This document shows, one piece after another, positions 12,299 through 12,806 of a DNA stretch of 12,806 bases. This stretch comes from Candidatus Collierbacteria bacterium GW2011_GWB1_44_6. GTDB taxonomy: Bacteria > Patescibacteriota > Microgenomatia > UBA1400 > MFAQ01. Numbering within the stretch: the first letter of the stretch is position 1; every line of letters begins with the position of its first letter. Below the pieces are notes generated by a model that searched no databases, was not told the DNA's origin, and saw only the letters and a list, made by a program, of their open reading frames with translations. Both the position numbers and the translations under genes were made by a program. The stretch covers positions 1 to 12,806 of the forward strand of contig LCJG01000039.1 in NCBI GenBank assembly GCA_000998025.1. Direction: 5' to 3'.

Positions 12299-12806
12299 AT
12301 GGCCACCATTTCCACCGCCACCCCACCGCCAAATGTGGTGAAATTACTCAAAAAGCATGGCTTCTCACCAAGCGACTTTCTCTGGCTGGCCGTTCCCAGT
12401 CTCAATCCACCCCAAAAACGGCTAAATCAAAGTGAACTTCTTATCCACGGAAGTGTGGATGCCCTTGAGGCTCTCGGATCTTTGCTCGGAAACCCAACCC
12501 TCACCCACTCTTTGAGAACATCCGACGTTCTTGTGGGTTGTGACCGACAATGCCCTGTGTGCCTGGCTGCAGCCGCTTTTCCATCAAAGATATTCACCTT
12601 TGAATCTCTTCAGCGGCTCTACCGCCACAATACATTTCTGCAAATGCTAGACGTGCAATCACACCGGTTCGGCAGTAGTGGCGACATATTGGACCATCCA
12701 CAAGGTCCGGAAATCGTAGAGATGGCTCTCAGGGAAACGGAGGGCAAAAAGCACTTCCAGATCAAAGTCTATACCAATTACCGGCCCGGCAAAAAAGATG
12801 AAGACG
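12299..12806 (+). CDS. Radical SAM protein, N-terminal part, runs off right edge
   Basis: ATG 12299 follows AAGGAGG by four bases. The 169 residues visible carry CDRQCPVC (81-88), the CxxxCxxC iron-sulfur motif of radical SAM enzymes (Cys81, Cys85, Cys88). RFGSSGDILDHPQGPEIVEMAL (123-144) follows, where SSGD sits like the GGEP strand that contacts S-adenosylmethionine and the D..D.P. spacing resembles the second strand. The 80 residues ahead of the cluster are an N-terminal extension with no recognised domain. Such enzymes make a 5'-deoxyadenosyl radical. Which reaction follows cannot be said from the N-terminus. The remainder lies outside the window. Confidence 0.8.
   Translation, partial: MATISTATPPPNVVKLLKKHGFSPSDFLWLAVPSLNPPQKRLNQSELLIHGSVDALEALGSLLGNPTLTHSLRTSDVLVGCDRQCPVCLAAAAFPSKIFTFESLQRLYRHNTFLQMLDVQSHRFGSSGDILDHPQGPEIVEMALRETEGKKHFQIKVYTNYRPGKKDED

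Overview
The window looks like a piece of a small-genome bacterium of the Candidate Phyla Radiation (Patescibacteria), possibly of the Microgenomates type. This is an inference from gene content and style, not from a marker phylogeny. The style cues are short genes on both strands, many proteins of no recognised family, a two-gene rplJ-rplL unit without rplK/rplA or rpoB next to it, a PEGA protein, an MreB, and a mixture of strong Shine-Dalgarno starts and apparently leaderless starts.

Layout. 1-1185 (minus): a multi-spanning membrane protein that runs off the left edge. Its soluble N-terminal part and its membrane part are in different frames. 1263-2485 (plus): a promoter, an L10-type leader RNA with an attenuator hairpin, rplJ, rplL and a strong terminator, followed by a cluster of GC-rich hairpins to about 2614. 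2743-4590 (plus): a two-gene unit of membrane-anchored extracytoplasmic enzymes, a phosphodiester glycosidase and a calcineurin-like metallophosphoesterase, ending in a terminator. 4602-5355: a minus-strand unknown protein divergent from a small MerR/excisionase-type HTH protein whose promoter carries an inverted repeat. 5365-6167 (minus): a WecG/TagA/CpsF glycosyltransferase whose C-terminal tail is knocked out of frame at a G run. 6168-7604: about 1.4 kb of very AT-rich DNA with no gene that I can see. 7605-8612 (minus): mreB. 8724-9910: three small unknown proteins, the last two divergent from abutting -35 elements. 9948-11291 (plus): a membrane-anchored PEGA/beta-propeller-like protein, overlapping tail to tail with an unknown minus-strand protein (11269-11949). 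11985-12233: an unusual RNA locus in which a complete tRNA-Arg(CCT) and two hairpins lie between the 5' and 3' halves of another tRNA. 12299-end (plus): the N-terminal part of a radical SAM protein.

Functional themes are cell-envelope work (MreB, GT26 glycosyltransferase, PEGA protein, secreted glycosidase and phosphatase) and translation (L10-L12 with autogenous control, tRNAs). Many promoters share an extended -10 of the form TGATAnAAT. Several start codons sit only 6-7 bases past the -10, implying leaderless mRNAs, while others have GGAGG placed 4-6 bases upstream. The most unusual item is the nested tRNA locus. The most practical cautions are the two frameshifts, which may be sequencing errors or real.
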